The translations under genes and the position numbers were made by a program. A stretch of DNA of 64,000 bases from assembly GCA_036571765.1 (NCBI GenBank), contig BROE01000016.1:11167838-11231837 (forward strand), in the 5' to 3' direction. The DNA comes from Plecoglossus altivelis (taxonomy: Eukaryota > Chordata > Actinopteri > Osmeriformes > Plecoglossidae). The notes below the pieces were generated by a model. The model was not told the DNA's origin, did not search any database, and was given only the letters and a program-made list of their open reading frames with translations. Numbering within the stretch: position 1 is the stretch's first letter; each line of letters starts with the position of its first letter. Below, one piece after another: positions 60,792 to 64,000 of the stretch.

Positions 60792-62695
60792 TCAGTAAAC
60801 ACTGGTGTTCTCAGATGTGGTGAGGTCCAGATGGTCTCCCTCCCACCACTCTCCCTCAAGTACTCCTAAGATCTCCTGCAGGGACAGGGCAGGGAGCTCA
60901 GGCAGTGAGGTGTGCTGATGCAGGTCCTGCCCTGGGTGGCTAGACATCAGATAAGACTCTGGAGAGGCTCTGCTCCAGGGACCATCCAGCTGGCAGTACT
61001 GGCCCTCCATAGGTGAGGTATTCTCCTGGCTCACCTCCCAGCAGCCAGAGTCAGGGGTGGATGGAGCCTGGCCTTTTGCCATGGGCTCTCCACATGCCAC
61101 GTAGAAGGGCTCTTGCTGCTCTGATGATCCTGGGTAAAGCAAGCCTGAGCTGGAGCCTGAGCTGTAGCTGCTCCCCTCCAGAGGACTCCACATGGACAGC
61201 AGTGGGGATGGCTGCCCTCCCATTTGGGGCCAGCCTCCTGGGACCATCTGGTGTCCAGGTTTCCTAACTGCATGGCTGGAGCTGGCGGCCAGTGGAATAC
61301 CATAGCGAAGGCCAAACATGGAGCTGTAGTGACCAGTGTCCTTCGGGGTAGAGTAAGCAGGTGGGCAAGTGCCATAGAAGCAGTCGGCCTCCACCTCCTG
61401 CTTTACCTGTGCTGGGTAGGGTGGTGGTGAGCACTGGGAGGGCAGAGTGGTAGTACTGGGCTGAGTGACACTGGCGCTCATGGGGAGTGGATCCGGGGAA
61501 GTGGTCTCTGACTGCCACAGGGCCTTCTTGGCGCCCTTACACTTCAGTGTCCGAGCTCGTCTGTTCTGGAACCAAACCTAGAGACGAAAGGGACTCCATG
61601 TTATATATTTGTAAGGAAATACTGCTGATGTTATCGTTGTTGACTGAGATAGTCCGCTTTGCTTTGTGTTTTTGTTAATTATTTTCGTAGTCTACCAACA
61701 AACACACAAATAGTGAAAGACTGGCTCTTATCTAGGTGGTGTCTGCTCTGTTTGCAGTAAGTGTTGTACATTCTACAAATCAATACAAATAAAACAAAGC
61801 AGATAAAAAGTGCTTACTTCATCTTAATGATGAAACAGATAAACCAAAAACCCTGATAGCAGTATCAACAGTACTGACCCGAAGGCTATTTGAACACAAA
61901 GCCCTGTTTATCACAAACATTCCCTGAACATTGTCTTCTATGTTGTCATATTGTCTGTGTGTATATGTGGGTGTTTTTGTGGGTGTGGGCATGCATATTT
62001 GTATGAAAGTGTATGATCAGTGACCTGCCGGAAAATACAAAAAATGATGATGCAATGTCCCATCTTGACCATGTTCTTACCTGGATGCGAGACTCAGGCA
62101 GGCCAGTGGTCTGGGAAAGGCTCTCTCTCAAGCTGATGCCAGGGTAAGGGTCTGTCTCGAAGGTCATGCGCAGGAGCTCCACGTGTTCTTTGGAGAAGCT
62201 GGTTCTCTTCCTGCGGCTGGCGCTCCGGGATGGGCCTCCAGTGGTGGAGGTCACCTGTCTGGGAGCCTCTGGGGGGAAACACAGGGCAGGGACTGGGTCA
62301 AACATTGGTCCAGGGCAGGATGCAATGGGTTGCAGTGGGACAGTGGGAGTTCTCATCCCGGGCTTGTCTACGACACTGTTCCTCACTAAAATAGCTCTAT
62401 AATGGAAGATTTGTGGCTTAGGTGAACTATGCTACAGAACTAGAGTTAAACCAAACAGAAAACACAGTTATGCAAAGATGATGTGTAATGGTAAAACAAC
62501 AACAAGCTAGCAAACACCAGTCCCTGCTATGTGTCTATGTTGCCTTCGACACATGCAGTATGGTAAACGCATCTGAAGCTATACATCTAGGCATTTAGAA
62601 AAGTAACCAGGTCTGTCAGTTCAGCCAGAGAGCTACAAATTACATTCGGGGTCAGCCAAAGACATCTCCTTACCAATGCTGGTGTCCTTCCACAT
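60792..62695 (-). CDS. Mix/Mxtx-type paired-like homeobox protein
   Basis: Probable early-embryo transcription factor; Mxtx genes of fish act in the yolk syncytial layer. Coding exons are 62674-62695, 62081-62385 and 60792-61577, joining to 370 residues. The first exon encodes only MWKDTSI plus one base. The second acceptor (TTTTAG at 62386) restores frame where no ATG exists otherwise. The homeodomain is about residues 64-123. It begins RRKRTSFSKEHVELL, has DPYPGISLRESLSQTTGLPE in the centre, and ends VWFQNRRARTLK, with glutamine at position 50. The intron falls between homeodomain positions 46 and 47. The rest is Ser/Pro/Gly-rich, with LPELPALSLQEILGVL near the end as an acidic, possibly activating, segment. 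I favour Mxtx1 or Mxtx2 over Mixl1 or Sebox from the PYPGIS helix-2 region, but from memory only, so I give no symbol. Confidence 0.82.
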
Positions 62696-62795
62696 AATTG
62701 TGTGATGTCTCTTTCGGTTCTTCTGTGTGTCAGTGGGATAAGATGCTCCTGCACTGGAAATCGGAGTAGCTTTGTTTCCTGAAGGCAGTGGGGGC

Positions 62796-62804
62796 TTATT
62801 TATA
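62796..62804 (-). promoter_or_regulatory. TATA box of the Mix/Mxtx-type gene
   Basis: On the gene strand TATAAATAA lies about 100 bases upstream of the ATG at 62695, placing transcription start near 62770 and a 5'UTR of about 75 bases. It is the best TATA element beside any gene in the window. Confidence 0.6.
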
Positions 62805-64000
62805 TGAATCACCTGAGACCCCGGGCCCACCTTAGCACCCCTCCCATCAAAAGTGCTGATTGTGCAGTGTGATGGTATTGGTGACAGTTTGTTTTAAAGA
62901 AGCGAATGAGAGAATGGGGGATGGGGGTGTGTAAGGAGTCTTTAAAATACTGAAGTTAAGATCACCTAGCAAACCCACACACACCAACTTAGACCAAACC
63001 ATAGCAGTCCCCATCAAAGAACATGCAGGATCAGTGGCATCTTTCATGCAGTACTGTTACAGATTTATTTGGAATGTGAAAATGTTGTTTAAATATATCT
63101 GTTTAAATAAGCTATTTGTATAAGTACAAGAACAATTTAAAAGTTTATTATTTACATTGCTTAATTATTTTTTCCCATAGATGTTTTAGTAATTTCAACA
63201 CTGGGTGGTTACTGAAAAGTCTTTTAGTAGCATATGCAAAATGAAGAAGCTTAATCAGTAAAACAATACACTTGAAATGGTTGCCTCACATGACTAACAG
63301 GATCAGCAAAATTCAAAAGAAACTTTAGCAACTTCTAATTTCTTTTCAAATGCTAAACAGTCAGTTTACTTTGAAAAACTTGGATTGTTATTGTTTAATG
63401 ATTAATTGGACTACTATCTCCCTATTTAGGTAGAGTAGAGCCATTACACTGAATGGACGAGCTTGTGCCCACTATTTCTTAAAACAACTTGACATGTCCA
63501 GGCCTTGTGAGGGTGACCTTTCACCTCCATGACATCACTTCTTCTTTCATGTGAATGCAAAATAAAGATTAATACAACATACATTTACTGTATAGGCCTA
63601 CCTCGCTTGCACATACACAGAGTACAGGGGAGTCGCAACATTGTTATCTACAAATATAAGGACTTTTAATATCAACTGTAGACAGAGGCATTCCTGTTTC
63701 CCTCACCCCTTATCTGACTGACTGAGGATCACTGTCTCCAGCCTTGGGTCGGCTCCTGACAGTCCCACTCCTTCAGGGCAAAGACAAATGTGGCTGGATC
63801 ATCCAAATCCAGTCACATTTTATGAAAAGACTTTTGGCACGCCCCAAAATCAGTTACAGTTGGGGTGGTTTTACATGAATAGAGTGTTCATTTAGTTCAA
63901 AATAGCCTACATTTAAGGAGAAGGATTTGCTCCCATTGTGTAGTAAGTAGTATATAACTCTAAGGTATTAGTTGTATTAGTCTTTTGTGGTATTGAATTT
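62805..64000. other. Right-hand flank, no gene recognised
   Basis: AT-rich upstream DNA of the Mix/Mxtx-type gene. I see no open frame with coding character and no recognisable repeat family. It may hold that gene's enhancers. Confidence 0.5.

Overview
The window is vertebrate nuclear DNA, almost certainly from a teleost fish. It has split genes with GT-AG introns and very dense dinucleotide microsatellites. Its gene set has fish-only members: a second GTP cyclohydrolase I gene of the gch2 kind and a Mix/Mxtx-type homeobox gene. I cannot name the species from sequence alone.

Seven protein genes are supported. From left to right they are: ttc7a (minus; exons 1-15 plus part of exon 16, running off the left edge, coding 1-14912); mcfd2 (plus, 17167-18021); prop1 (minus, 19130-20685); a 16.5 kb gene-poor interval rich in simple repeats and two minisatellites; socs5 (minus, one coding exon, 37194-38876); an unassigned spliced-looking ORF (plus, 43866-44160); a gch2-like GTP cyclohydrolase I (plus, 47072-48703); rhoq (minus, 50965-57073); and a Mix/Mxtx-type paired-like homeobox gene (minus, 60792-62695). 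I read the exon boundaries by hand. Within each gene the exon lengths sum to an intact reading frame.

The block resembles human 2p21 (TTC7A, MCFD2, SOCS5, RHOQ), as recalled rather than searched. It differs in carrying prop1 between mcfd2 and socs5, and a GTP cyclohydrolase gene where CRIPT and PIGF would be expected between SOCS5 and RHOQ. GCH1 lies near SOCS4 in human, so the gch-socs5 pairing looks like the sister copy of that arrangement from an ancient genome duplication. The genes do not form a pathway. They are a phosphoinositide-kinase scaffold, an ER cargo co-receptor, a pituitary transcription factor, a cytokine-signalling suppressor, a pterin enzyme, a Rho GTPase and an early-embryo homeobox factor.

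The most striking structure is in two unrelated genes, rhoq (exon 3) and ttc7a (exon 12). In each, the 3' end of an exon together with its splice donor has been tandemly duplicated into the following intron. In rhoq the 51-bp unit is a whole number of codons and carries an identical second donor, so an in-frame 17-residue insertion is possible. A pair of strong adjacent DNA palindromes at 44906-45007 is also unexplained.
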